64,000 nt of DNA. It comes from Psychrobacter sp. NZS113 (GTDB taxonomy: Bacteria > Pseudomonadota > Gammaproteobacteria > Pseudomonadales > Moraxellaceae). Where the stretch lies: contig NZ_JADYWL010000007.1 of NCBI RefSeq assembly GCF_015864825.1, positions 100,331 through 164,330 of the forward strand, written 5' to 3'. The position numbers and the translations under genes are program-made. Every line of letters begins with the position of its first letter. Positions within the stretch are counted from its first letter, which is position 1. Positions 10,220-19,023 of this stretch are shown piece by piece. The notes beneath the pieces were generated by a model. The model was given only the letters and a program-made list of their open reading frames with translations, was not told where the DNA came from and searched no databases.

Positions 10220-11113
10220 CTATGCTTGCAGCTGACCCAATAGCCACTCAATAATCGCCCAAACAAATAGCATCCAAGTAGGCTCTTCTGTTGGTGCATC
10301 AGGTATGTTCGAGCTTTCGCCCGCTTTTAAGGGCAAGTCAAATGCTTGTTTTTTGGTTTGAGAGTCCAGCATTGGTAAGACGTCGATACCAGTTTCGGCA
10401 GCCAACTCATCAATACTGATGACTTCTATACGCTCTGACTCATCGTTTGGTGCGTAGTATACCCCTGCTTGATTGGTCGCTGGAATATAGACAGCTTTGA
10501 AGAAATGACTGGGTACGAGCACACGGTCAGCGAGCTGCTTGGTTTTTTTATTCGTAAATGAAACCCCTGTAATCGTATAGACTTCGCCATACTGCTGAGT
10601 CAGATAACGAGTCGCCGATTCAATGTTGCGCCAAATATAACGATTATTGCGGGGTGACTGTGGCGCAATATTGGCCAAACTGAAGCTGTCATATTGCTGG
10701 CTGCGATTGGCCATATCTGCATTGGGTGCTAAATGTCCGCGATCATAGCCAGAACCTGAATAGTCTGATAATGAAGCACGTGCTGAGTCTGGAAGCTTGC
10801 TTTCCTCGTGGAAACTGTCTTCACGATCAATCTCTTTGGCTTGCTGTAAGCGCTTGCGGTCTAGGTGTTCTGCCGACCATAGCGGTGTACGCGATACACC
10901 TGAGTACATGACGGCAAAACCATCCATACATAGCGCTTGTGTCTTGTTACTTAGTTTGTCATTGGTAAATTCAGGGTAGACACCACCATAAAAAGACTCA
11001 CTACACTGGGTAAAATCATCAGCGTGCGCTGAGGTTATGCTTACTACAACTGTCATAATAGTCATTATGATGCTGTTCTTGAGATTGTATTTGAGCCTAC
11101 CAACACTTATCAT
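10220..11113 (-). CDS. Exported DNA/RNA non-specific endonuclease (NUC1 family)
   Basis: A 297-residue protein with an N-terminal signal sequence ending at SAHA (about residue 31). The beta-beta-alpha metal nuclease core carries DRGHLAPNADM with the catalytic His at 127, then SLANIAPQSPRNNRYIWRNIE supplying the metal-binding Asn and a following Glu. These are the hallmarks of Serratia/NucA-type nucleases that cut DNA and RNA without sequence preference. The C-terminus has a hydrophobic stretch (WMLFVWAIIEWLLGQL) that might anchor the protein. Likely roles are nutrient scavenging or interbacterial competition. No immunity gene is visible next to it. The start could also be the Met at residue 17. 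Confidence 0.88.
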   Translation of the reverse strand: MISVGRLKYNLKNSIIMTIMTVVVSITSAHADDFTQCSESFYGGVYPEFTNDKLSNKTQALCMDGFAVMYSGVSRTPLWSAEHLDRKRLQQAKEIDREDSFHEESKLPDSARASLSDYSGSGYDRGHLAPNADMANRSQQYDSFSLANIAPQSPRNNRYIWRNIESATRYLTQQYGEVYTITGVSFTNKKTKQLADRVLVPSHFFKAVYIPATNQAGVYYAPNDESERIEVISIDELAAETGIDVLPMLDSQTKKQAFDLPLKAGESSNIPDAPTEEPTWMLFVWAIIEWLLGQLQA

Positions 11114-11197
11114 TCAGTCTTCTACCGTCTTTGCTTATTGTTACGTATACGCTATCCTAGCAGGCGTCTGCAAATAAAGAAAGATAAGGCGTAAGTG

Positions 11198-11226
11198 GTG
11201 ACATTTTAAATGGTATCCGCTATACT
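11198..11226 (+). promoter_or_regulatory. Sigma-70 promoter of tRNA-Ser
   Basis: GTGACA, 17-bp spacer and TATACT, each one base from consensus, end 16 bp before the tRNA. Confidence 0.6.
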
Positions 11227-11242
11227 GAGCCAGTCAAAAAAC

Positions 11243-11333
11243 GGTGAAGTGGGTGAGTGGCTGAAACCGCACGCCTGGAAAGTGTGTATGCGTTAATAGC
11301 GTATCGAGGGTTCGAATCCCTCCTTCACCGCCA
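11243..11333 (+). tRNA. tRNA-Ser (anticodon GGA)
   Basis: Acceptor GGTGAAG pairs with CTTCACC and CCA is encoded. The anticodon stem CACGC/GTGTG encloses CTGGAAA, giving anticodon GGA. A long variable arm (TATGCG..CGTATC type) confirms a class II tRNA. GGTTCGAATCC forms the T loop. Such tRNA genes are frequent integration sites, and a broken AlpA gene lies 270 bp downstream. Confidence 0.96.
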
Positions 11334-11602
11334 ATCTTATTCTGCTTAATCCAAGCATCAGCTTTCCTATCTTGTTCTACCTTCTTATATATCCCTTGCT
11401 TCCTTTAGTAGTAGGACTTTCTGTCTATACTTATTACCTTCTGCTGTCTGCAATATTCCTATCCAACTCTATTTACTTCTATGCATCCTACGTATGATGT
11501 TAGTTTATTTGCAGTGGTTAACTAATCAAACTAAAATCAACAATATAATGACCTTTTTCTTGCCAAGAACGTCGCAACTAAAAAAGTGACGCACCATACA
11601 GA
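11334..11602. other. Gene-free stretch after tRNA-Ser
   Basis: About 270 bp, pyrimidine-rich at first, without an ORF. No repeat of the tRNA 3' end (attR) was found within the following kilobases by eye. Confidence 0.4.
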
Positions 11603-11745
11603 ATGAGTAGGACAACTATCTACGATATATTAGTTAAAAAACCTAAATGCTATGACGCCACCTTTCCTATTCAGGTCAAGCTATCAAAAGACCTATGGCA
11701 TGGGTAGATAGTAAGATTGTAGAGTGGTTAAATGATATGATTTAG
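11603..11745 (+). pseudogene. AlpA-family phage/island regulator, frameshifted
   Basis: Frame one reads MSRTTIYDILVKKPKC then DATFPIQVKLS. After an A4 run at 11686-11689 the homologous reading jumps one frame and continues RPMAWVDSKIVEWLNDMI to a stop. Together this is the AlpA pattern: a SRTTIY helix, FPxPVKL, then AWxxSEVxxW. One missing A would restore a single frame. The extreme N-terminus of the family is also absent. It could be a real pseudogene or a sequencing error in a homopolymer. Position near tRNA-Ser fits a prophage or satellite remnant. Confidence 0.65.
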
Positions 11746-11789
11746 TTGAAACAACATATCAACGTGCTCTATTAAGGTTGGGAAACTTT

Positions 11790-12944
11790 ATGCCTCAAAA
11801 TTCTAATGATACTGATCAAAAATCAAATGAATCTTATGCTCTTACAGAGCTTGACATAAGTAGCAATGCACTCAATTCAGTAATAGCAGCGTGTAAGGTA
11901 ACCACTAACAGTTTCTGGATGCAGAAAATATGGGATTGGGCAGATAGTTTTGACATCAATGATGATGCTATATCTCGTGATAAAGAAGCTTTGCTAGCAT
12001 TAAAAAGCATCGTTTTGGAAGCTCAAATTTTTACCGAACTACCTGAAAGTATCGGACAGCTTAAGAATTTAGATCGGCTTGTTCTTAATTATAATAGTCT
12101 TAGAGAGTTACCTGAGAGCCTTGGAAAACTTCTCAACTTAATTCAACTTGATCTTAATGGCAACAATCTCAAAGAACTGCCTGAAAGTATTGGACAGCTT
12201 AGTCACTTAACTCAACTTGGTCTCACTGGCAACAATCTCAAAGAACTACCTGAAAGTATTGGACAGCTTAGTCACTTAGCTCAACTGACGCTTGGTAGTA
12301 ATACCCTTAATGAATTACCTGAGAGCATCGGGCAGCTTCATAATTTGACTTATCTTTCTCTTTTTGACAATAATCTCAGCTCTTTACCCACCAGCATTGG
12401 ACAGCTTAATAACCTAATTTATTTATTTCTTGCTAATAACCATTTGAGCGCATTACCTAAGAGTATTTGTCAGCTTAGCAACTTGGTGACACTGACGCTT
12501 AGTGGCAATAAAATCAGTGTATTACCCGAAAGCTTTGGTGAGCTTAACAACCTAACTCAACTGACTCTCAGTCATAACAACCTTAATGAATTACCTACTA
12601 ACATTGGACAGCTTGATCGTTTAGAGATACTGAATCTTGATAACAATAACCTCAGTGAGCTACCTGAAAGTATCGGACAGCTTGGCAACTTGACTAAACT
12701 GGTGCTTAGTGACAATAAGCTCAGCGAACTACCTACAAGTATCGAACAACTTAAGCATTTGGAGATACTTGATCTTTCCAATAATAGTTTTACTGAATTA
12801 CCTGAGAGTATCGGGCATATATGTCACTTAAAAACGTTATATATTGAAGGCAATAACATTCAGAAACTGCCTGAAAGTATTAAGCATAATAGCAAATTGC
12901 ATATTTATGACGATAACGACCTATTAGGTAAGGCGCACTACTAA
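11790..12944 (+). CDS. Leucine-rich-repeat protein
   Basis: About 384 residues. An N-terminal region of 75 residues includes WDWADSFDINDDAISRDKEALLAL. It is followed by about 13 leucine-rich repeats of 23 residues with the consensus LPESIGQLxNLxxLxLxxN, and a short tail. There is no signal peptide or membrane segment, so it is probably cytosolic or injected. The ATG at 11790 was preferred to a TTG at 11778; GGGA lies 6 bp upstream. Repeats three and four are nearly identical in DNA (12158-12217 and 12227-12286 differ at two bases), showing very recent expansion. LRRs mediate protein binding; the partner is unknown. The neighbourhood (tRNA-Ser, broken AlpA) suggests acquisition. Confidence 0.85.
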   Translation: MPQNSNDTDQKSNESYALTELDISSNALNSVIAACKVTTNSFWMQKIWDWADSFDINDDAISRDKEALLALKSIVLEAQIFTELPESIGQLKNLDRLVLNYNSLRELPESLGKLLNLIQLDLNGNNLKELPESIGQLSHLTQLGLTGNNLKELPESIGQLSHLAQLTLGSNTLNELPESIGQLHNLTYLSLFDNNLSSLPTSIGQLNNLIYLFLANNHLSALPKSICQLSNLVTLTLSGNKISVLPESFGELNNLTQLTLSHNNLNELPTNIGQLDRLEILNLDNNNLSELPESIGQLGNLTKLVLSDNKLSELPTSIEQLKHLEILDLSNNSFTELPESIGHICHLKTLYIEGNNIQKLPESIKHNSKLHIYDDNDLLGKAHY

Positions 12945-13092
12945 ATAGATAATTTTTCCGAAGATGATTAAAAATATAAACCGAAGTCCTATTTGAAGAC
13001 TGCCATACGTAGCAGATGTCATTACCCAAAAATTGAATTATAGTAGCTATTTATAGTATTAAATTGAATTGAACCAACTAAAGGACTAAATC

Positions 13093-13806
13093 ATGAAAAC
13101 ACTAGGATTGTGTATCATAGCAGGGCTAGGTTTAAGCGCTTGTGCTAGTGGTATGAGCAATGGAACGATGGGCAATAATCAAAATAATAATACTGATAAA
13201 ATTGTCACGCAATACCCCATTGAGACTGCGATGCTCAACATCTATACCAAACAACGTAGTGAAAAATTGGTTGCTATTGTAGGCAATCAAAGTGCCTCAG
13301 CGGACATTCAAATCACGCCTAAGGGCAGCTTTCAATTCAATAATAAAGCGGTGCAAGGTGCCGAAGTAAATACTATCAATAAAGTGAATAATCGAATTAC
13401 TGATCAGTCAGTCGCTATCAATTACTTCACCCTGAATCCACTAGTGTTTCATGGCTTCACGGATAGCACGGGCAAATACTCACTATCAAACCAGACAACC
13501 ATCATTCCTAAAATGGCTACAGTCGGCGACTCAAATAAGTTGATTACTGAAACCGTCTATGCTGATAGCAGTATGCGTAAAAAAATAGGGTCGTATGAGC
13601 AAGACTGGGCTCTTACGCGAGACACCAATAATACGGCATGGCTCTGTATAGAAAACTCAAAAAACTTATTACTGAGCTCTGATCCTATAGGAACTTCATC
13701 CGAATGCTACAAAATCAATGCTAAAGGCGATATCTTAGCGAGCAAGGTGACACTAAGTCAGCCATCTACGAATGGCACTAAGACGGTGGTATTTACCAGT
13801 CAGTAG
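13093..13806 (+). CDS. Putative lipoprotein of unknown function
   Basis: A 237-residue protein with a lipoprotein signal (CIIAGLGLSACAS; lipidated Cys at residue 17). A Ser/Asn-rich linker follows, then a mainly beta-strand body. I do not recognise a domain. Two internal cysteines near the C-terminus (WLCIEN and SECYKIN) could form a disulfide in the periplasm. AAAGGAC lies 7-8 bp before the ATG. Transcribed alone; a MITE-like repeat and terminator follow. Confidence 0.7.
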   Translation: MKTLGLCIIAGLGLSACASGMSNGTMGNNQNNNTDKIVTQYPIETAMLNIYTKQRSEKLVAIVGNQSASADIQITPKGSFQFNNKAVQGAEVNTINKVNNRITDQSVAINYFTLNPLVFHGFTDSTGKYSLSNQTTIIPKMATVGDSNKLITETVYADSSMRKKIGSYEQDWALTRDTNNTAWLCIENSKNLLLSSDPIGTSSECYKINAKGDILASKVTLSQPSTNGTKTVVFTSQ

Positions 13807-13898
13807 TTTATGCGCATATCGTTGTATATAGAGTACGCATTGGATACTCATACAAATAGCGAGGTTTTTTCTAACGTATGACCTATTTTTAGGTTATA

Positions 13899-14004
13899 TA
13901 TAGTCGGTTCAATATGATTTGGATACAAGGAAGCCGAGTGAAAGCACTACAAGTAGTAGGCTAAGCGAGACTGACACCGTACCCAATTTATAGAGGATTG
14001 ACTA
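13899..14004. repeat. Short MITE-like repeat with TATAGTC ends
   Basis: The left end TATAGTCGGTTCAATATGA and the right end, read inverted as TAGTCAATCCTCTATAA, form imperfect terminal repeats of about 24 bp around a 106-bp non-coding unit. A related unit with TATAGTC ends lies at 50708-50853. I associate this type with Psychrobacter genomes from memory. Confidence 0.5.
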
Positions 14005-14040
14005 GAGCAAGCCAACGATATACTTGGCTTGCTCCATTTT
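14005..14040. terminator. Terminator after the 13093 lipoprotein gene
   Basis: GAGCAAGCCAA and TTGGCTTGCTC form a perfect 11-bp stem with an 8-base loop, followed by CATTTTTCT. It is placed between convergent genes. Confidence 0.75.
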
Positions 14041-14114
14041 TCTAAAATAATTCCCGCCAACCTAAATATGTGTGTTGTCAGCTCGTTTGGAACAACACCA
14101 ATACTTTTCAGGTT

Positions 14115-15179
14115 TTATGATCCATTTACTGTGTAGCGTACGATAACTTCATTATCGAGTACTACATTGGTTGACCAAATGAATTCAGCATCTGCTTTTT
14201 CATTATCAAAAATATCTATGAAATTGGTATAAGCTGATTTGTTGTCTACCCCAATGGTTTGATTACTATAGGTGGTAGCGTTCGGCCAACTAGAGTCATC
14301 AAAGTCTGCTTGTTGCCAGTTGGTAGGCAATTCCCAGTGCAAGCCATAATCTGCCGAACCATCTTGCACATTAGCTGTGGTAACACAATTACTAGACAGT
14401 CGCTCGCTACCTGACTCACTAACACAGGACAAGTCTCTAATCGGTGCGGTATAAAAAGTTTGTGCTTTCCAGGTTTCATCAGTCTTGGCGATGATGCTAT
14501 TGTATTTATCTTTGATCACAGCGACTAGACCACCATCTCCTGCATGAAATTCTGAGCCATTATTACTCTCTGAACCAACACCTAAGTTTTCTTCCCAATC
14601 TACCAAATGCATAGCAACGGTAAACGGTGCTTTTGCTTTGAAACGTACAATGTTTGAATTGAACTGAGTAAACGGTACATTGTCACGCCCGACGGCTACG
14701 CCATTGACGTACATCTCAAAGTAATTATCTGCAAAGACATAAGCGGTATACACCTCACCATCTGCGTCTACTTCAATGATGTCCGAACCATCAAGTTGAG
14801 CTAAAGCTTCACTTGCGGTGCGATAGTCGTTGCCCGTACAAGGGTTGTTTAAGTCAGACGCCACTGGGAAATCTGTATTGAGCAAATTGGTTGCTGCTGG
14901 TACTGTCCACGATTTACCATCAGTTGACTGGATACTGCCGATGTTGGTTTGACGACCGCGGTCACATTCATAGGCATTTGTCACGTCAGTCTGAGCAACA
15001 CCTTGAGTTAAGCTAGCGGTGCCAGTATAGCTGCTGGCATCTGCACTGCTATTTACTGATGCTGTCGTTTGCTCATTGGCATCGGTGGCCGCTGAGTCTA
15101 TCTGAGTTTGGCTACACGCCGCCAGCAATACAGCAGATACTGTCGTGGTTAGCAAAGCAGGTATTAAAATAGGTTTCAT
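14115..15179 (-). CDS. Putative lipoprotein, partner of the YHYH protein
   Basis: A 354-residue protein with a lipobox (LLAACSQ, Cys at about residue 22). A Ser/Thr/Ala-rich linker is followed by a large beta-rich body. The motifs DNYFEMYVNGVAVGRD and WPNATTYSNQTIG recall jelly-roll carbohydrate-binding modules, but I cannot assign a family. Four cysteines (YECDRGR, NPCTGND, LSCVSES, SSNCVTT) could form two disulfides. It starts 81 bp after the YHYH gene on the same strand, so the two are probably an operon and may form a cell-surface complex. Confidence 0.68.
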   Translation of the reverse strand: MKPILIPALLTTTVSAVLLAACSQTQIDSAATDANEQTTASVNSSADASSYTGTASLTQGVAQTDVTNAYECDRGRQTNIGSIQSTDGKSWTVPAATNLLNTDFPVASDLNNPCTGNDYRTASEALAQLDGSDIIEVDADGEVYTAYVFADNYFEMYVNGVAVGRDNVPFTQFNSNIVRFKAKAPFTVAMHLVDWEENLGVGSESNNGSEFHAGDGGLVAVIKDKYNSIIAKTDETWKAQTFYTAPIRDLSCVSESGSERLSSNCVTTANVQDGSADYGLHWELPTNWQQADFDDSSWPNATTYSNQTIGVDNKSAYTNFIDIFDNEKADAEFIWSTNVVLDNEVIVRYTVNGS

Positions 15180-15260
15180 TAGGATTCCTTAGCATTATAT
15201 AAGATGGTTTTTGAAATCAGCTTATTATTTCTATAACTGATCATTATCATTGAATGCACA

Positions 15261-16799
15261 CTATTTTTTCTGTATGTCATCAGTGCGTTTATAAGTCTGT
15301 ACGGTCGTACCCTCTGGATCAATAAATTCAAAAGTATAAATATCTTTGGTCGCTTCAGTAGCGCCCCAACCATAGTTAAGCTTATGCTCTTGACCGTCAT
15401 GGGTATACGTTAGACTGTATTGAGTCGGACTTATAATCTTATAATCTGTGATCTCAGCTCCGCGCAAAGGCGTCAGCGCTGGGCGAACGCCATGAGTATG
15501 TGCTTGCGGTGAAATTTCATTTTCTGGTGCTTTCGTATCTGGGTTTATAGTGACCTTACCGCGCAAACCGGCAATTAAATACGGAAACTCTGAAGTAGCA
15601 TGGTATTCATAGCTACCGTCTTCATTGAATTTGCCTAAATATTCATCAAGCTCATCATCGGTTTCACCATAGACAGGAAAGCCGTCTAGTGCATAAGCAA
15701 TGGGCTTACCTTCACCAACTTGTGACTGTAGATGGGTTGGTGCAAGATGATAGTGGTAGTCATCAGCGCGTCCAGAATGCCCGCCCCAATTGTCTAACTC
15801 TCCGAATGCTTTGGCATCCTCACCACGATTGTTTAATGGGTTAAATATAGGAATGCCATTAGCTGCAATAGCGATGGCCCCTTTCATAAAATTGTCTTTG
15901 GCCATTAAAGGCTCATCGGCAAGCTCAGGCTGTAAAGGAATGACCCAACTGTTCTCATTGGTATAATCCTGGTCTATAGGTACTTGCTGTTGCCAACTGG
16001 TGATACCTGTCATCATTTCGTGGCTTGGGATACCATTTGATTCGACATACAGATATTTATCATCATGATGAGTACTGACGTTATCGAATGAGCCAAATAC
16101 TGACGTCATAAAATCAATATCATTGGCTGGTACGGGCAAATGAGCAACCGCCTCTTTCGTCTTTTCACCGATATTTTGAGCCGTCTCAGTACTGCTACAA
16201 GCCACAAGCAAAGCAGCTGAACCCAATACTCCAAAAACTGAATAGGTGATTTTTGACGGTCGGTTTTTCTTGTGGCGTATATTCAAAACATAGAACAAAA
16301 CCAAACCACTCGCTAAGACCAAGCCACCCAACAAGTAGAAGAATAAGACAGAGCGTGTGTCACTGTTATCCGTCATGACAAACGTTGCCGCATCAGCTTT
16401 ATTTAGTGCCGTTCCATTATCGTTAGCGATAACAGTAGTATCGTTTGGATTTTGGATAGCCGTTAATTGATTACTACTTACTAGATTGTCAATCACTGCT
16501 AGCTGATTGATCGCTTGAATATGGGCGTTTTTTTCCAAAATATAGGTTTGATCATCGGCTGAAAAGTCCGACAAATCAAAAGAGAGCAACTGATGGTGGC
16601 TATCCGTTAAATAAACAGTACCATCTTCTAGTTTGATAAAATCAGCAGCGACACTAGGCTGGCCTGTGATCTGCCACTCTTTGGCAGGCATGGTATGTTC
16701 ACTAAGGTCATGCGCGTAGGCAGAGGTCAGTGATGAAACTTGTATGGCAGTGACAATAGCAAGCAAGCTGAAAGCTTTAGCTGTTTTTGTAAGGGTCAT
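15261..16799 (-). CDS. Membrane-anchored YHYH-domain protein
   Basis: A 512-residue protein with several parts: a signal peptide (to about residue 29), a small extracytoplasmic region, a membrane helix (about 151-172), a basic KKNRPSK turn, a second hydrophobic stretch ending LLVACSS (Cys201) that looks exactly like a lipoprotein signal, and then a YHYH domain. The domain has DDYHYHLAP (about 347-354) and ALDGFPVYGE (about 370-379), the defining motifs of PF14240. The function of the family is unknown; the His-rich motif suggests metal binding. The internal lipobox suggests fusion of a membrane protein to a once separate lipoprotein. Cotranscribed with the lipoprotein gene at 14115. Confidence 0.8.
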   Translation of the reverse strand: MTLTKTAKAFSLLAIVTAIQVSSLTSAYAHDLSEHTMPAKEWQITGQPSVAADFIKLEDGTVYLTDSHHQLLSFDLSDFSADDQTYILEKNAHIQAINQLAVIDNLVSSNQLTAIQNPNDTTVIANDNGTALNKADAATFVMTDNSDTRSVLFFYLLGGLVLASGLVLFYVLNIRHKKNRPSKITYSVFGVLGSAALLVACSSTETAQNIGEKTKEAVAHLPVPANDIDFMTSVFGSFDNVSTHHDDKYLYVESNGIPSHEMMTGITSWQQQVPIDQDYTNENSWVIPLQPELADEPLMAKDNFMKGAIAIAANGIPIFNPLNNRGEDAKAFGELDNWGGHSGRADDYHYHLAPTHLQSQVGEGKPIAYALDGFPVYGETDDELDEYLGKFNEDGSYEYHATSEFPYLIAGLRGKVTINPDTKAPENEISPQAHTHGVRPALTPLRGAEITDYKIISPTQYSLTYTHDGQEHKLNYGWGATEATKDIYTFEFIDPEGTTVQTYKRTDDIQKK

Positions 16800-17419
16800 A
16801 ACATGCTCTCGTTTGGATTGATATTTGAAAGTTAGTCATAGTCAGACAGAGGTACTTATGCGCACCTGTCTAAACGTCGTGGCTACTTATCATTATTCAC
16901 TCAAAAAATTATAGTGACCAAATAATAAACTCATTGTATTACAGCGATAATATCAATTATTACTTTAGACAAACTTTAAGAAATGTAATAGCTCAGAACT
17001 ATTATTTCAATATCCTCAATTATTACCACCTATTGCTTAACTATCTATCTTCTTTGTATGTTGATGTTTATTGTCGAATATCGCGTTAGCTTTTTGATGT
17101 TTTACTTCAGTGCTATGATATTTGACATACTCAATCGCAGTATTATCATAGTCATTCCACTATAAAAGTTTTACTGCGTTAACATATTACTTAAATAGAT
17201 GATCAGATAATAACAGATAAAACAAGTATCTCATTCGCCCTACCAGTGTCATGTAACGAGAGAAAATAAGAAAATTGAGTAGCTATAAAACCTTGCACTC
17301 GCTAACAAAAAGCCAACTTCATTGTTGAGCGTTTATTTGTAGTATCGGTACTTAGTATATTGAACGATCAATCAAATTCAACATAAATAAATTTTAATAA
17401 AACGATAAGGATAAAAACG
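16800..17419. other. AT-rich intergenic region between divergent YHYH and peroxiredoxin genes
   Basis: About 620 bp, very AT-rich, with no ORF or repeat that I can support. It should contain the two divergent promoters; the peroxiredoxin start has AAGGA 9 bp upstream. Confidence 0.4.
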
Positions 17420-17962
17420 ATGTCAACAGACTACACTCAAAAACTTCATGCTGGCGTAAAATTCCCAGAGATAGAAGTAACCATGCTAAATGGCGAAGTA
17501 AAATCATTGGGTACGCCCGAAAATGGTCATGACTGGAAAATGGTCGTCATTTATCGCGGTAAACATTGCCCAAAATGCACTCAATATCTCACTCAGCTTG
17601 AGTCTATAAAAGAGTCGTTTGCTAAGGTAGGCGTTGATATCATCGCCATCTCAGGTGATAGCAAAGAGCAACTAGACGCGCACCTAGAAGAGTTAGACAT
17701 TAACTTCCCTATCGCTTACGGTCTAACTGTTGAGCAGATGCACATGCTAGGTCTATACATCTCTGACCCACGCTCAGAGAAAGAAACCGACCATCCATTC
17801 GCTGAGCCTGGCTTGTTTATTATCAATGCAGAAGGTGATATTCAGATACTCGATATCTCAAATGCACCATTTGCTCGTCCAGATCTAGAAGTGCTCGCTG
17901 GTGGTTTAGCTTTTATTAGAAATCCAGAAAATAACTACCCTATCCGTGGTATGCATCGCTAG
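17420..17962 (+). CDS. Peroxiredoxin-like (AhpC/TSA superfamily) protein
   Basis: A 180-residue thioredoxin-fold protein without a signal peptide. YRGKHCPKCTQYL carries Cys50 and Cys53 in a CPKC arrangement. Classical peroxiredoxins have the PxxxTxxC motif, so this belongs to the RGxxCPxC peroxiredoxin-like branch, where the second Cys may act as resolving residue in a thioredoxin-like manner. FPIAYGL and PGLFIINAEG are further AhpC/TSA features. A role in reducing peroxides or disulfides in the cytoplasm is plausible. Monocistronic, with its own terminator. Confidence 0.8.
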   Translation: MSTDYTQKLHAGVKFPEIEVTMLNGEVKSLGTPENGHDWKMVVIYRGKHCPKCTQYLTQLESIKESFAKVGVDIIAISGDSKEQLDAHLEELDINFPIAYGLTVEQMHMLGLYISDPRSEKETDHPFAEPGLFIINAEGDIQILDISNAPFARPDLEVLAGGLAFIRNPENNYPIRGMHR

Positions 17963-17995
17963 AAGTTGTTTAAATAGCAATTTTATATATCTTCC

Positions 17996-18029
17996 AAAAA
18001 AAGAGCTCCCCATTAGGGAGCTCTTTTTT
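17996..18029 (+). terminator. Terminator of the peroxiredoxin-like gene
   Basis: AAGAGCTCCC and GGGAGCTCTT form a 10-bp stem with a 5-base loop followed by TTTTTT. Confidence 0.9.
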
Positions 18030-18168
18030 ATTTGATGATTGATAACCCGCCTTAAAAATCCATATTGTATCCATCTATCATAATGTACGACTGTGATAAT
18101 CTTAGGCTCGGCACCTTCAAAACCACTCTCTCATATATCGATTATCTACATACAAGCGTATTATTTCT

Positions 18169-18963
18169 ATGTCAAAAATACTATTTATCACCACTCGTGT
18201 CATCTTAGTCACTATCGGTATCGTGATCATCGTTGACTGTGTTGCTTTGATAGCGGTTGGTAAAATTAATTTTGGCTCGGTAGTACCGTTGCTATTAGGG
18301 ATAGTCTTTGTCGCTCATGGGCTATTTTGGCAAACTATTCGCAGATATTGCTGCCAGAACCTTTGGTTGAACCGACTCTGGTATGGACTGTGGGCTGTAT
18401 TTACGATTTGGCTCATCAGCTTTATGATCTTTATCTACTCCTTACAGCAGCAGATTACGCTTAGCACACAGCCTGCATCGACCGTGGCAGCGATTATTGT
18501 ACTGGGTTCAGGGACGGTAGCAGGCAAGCCAACACCGACCCTCGCCAAACGCTTGGACACCGCTGTACCACTGATCGAATCACAACCTAATGCATTGGTC
18601 ATAACCAGTGGCGGCGTGGGCTTTCAGCGTACACGTAGCGAGGCTGATATTATGGCAACGTACTTACATGAGACCCACGGCATAGCATTCGAGCGTATTT
18701 TACAAGAAGGTAAAAGCACCAGTACCGAAGAAAACTTAGCCAATAGCCGAGACATCTTAGAAGCAAACGGGCTGTCTATCGCTGAGCCTATTGCTATTGT
18801 GACCAGTGACTTTCATACCATTCGCGCAGCCAGTATCGCCAAGCATCAAGGCTATGAACAGCCTATCACTGTCGCCAGTCCTACGCCTTTATCTATTCGC
18901 TATAATGCATGGTTTCGAGAGTACTTTGCCTTTGTGAGTGGCTGGCTATTAGGAGAGTATTAA
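18169..18963 (+). CDS. YdcF-like DUF218 membrane protein
   Basis: 264 residues. Two or three N-terminal membrane helices (about 5-25, 35-52, 75-97) precede a periplasmic DUF218 domain (from about 108). The domain shows AAIIVLGSG, the LAKRLDTA helix, LVITSGG, SEADIMATYL, STSTEENLANS and IAIVTSDFHTIRA, all typical of the SanA/ElyC/YdcF group. Members influence envelope integrity and the supply of undecaprenyl-phosphate, but the reaction is not established. The next gene is convergent. Confidence 0.85.
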   Translation: MSKILFITTRVILVTIGIVIIVDCVALIAVGKINFGSVVPLLLGIVFVAHGLFWQTIRRYCCQNLWLNRLWYGLWAVFTIWLISFMIFIYSLQQQITLSTQPASTVAAIIVLGSGTVAGKPTPTLAKRLDTAVPLIESQPNALVITSGGVGFQRTRSEADIMATYLHETHGIAFERILQEGKSTSTEENLANSRDILEANGLSIAEPIAIVTSDFHTIRAASIAKHQGYEQPITVASPTPLSIRYNAWFREYFAFVSGWLLGEY

Positions 18964-19023
18964 TGCTAGCCATATTCTAGTCATCAGTACGGTATATCTA
19001 TATAGGTACACTGTTAGAAGCAG

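Noticed and set aside
10220..11113. NUC1 nuclease as a contact-dependent toxin with adjacent immunity gene
   Set aside because: The protein has an ordinary signal peptide and no toxin-delivery domain, and the neighbouring 91-residue protein shows no immunity features.
15179..15400. A 73-codon frame on the minus strand overlapping the end of the YHYH gene
   Set aside because: It lies in another frame of a well supported gene, has no ribosome-binding site and no protein-like pattern.
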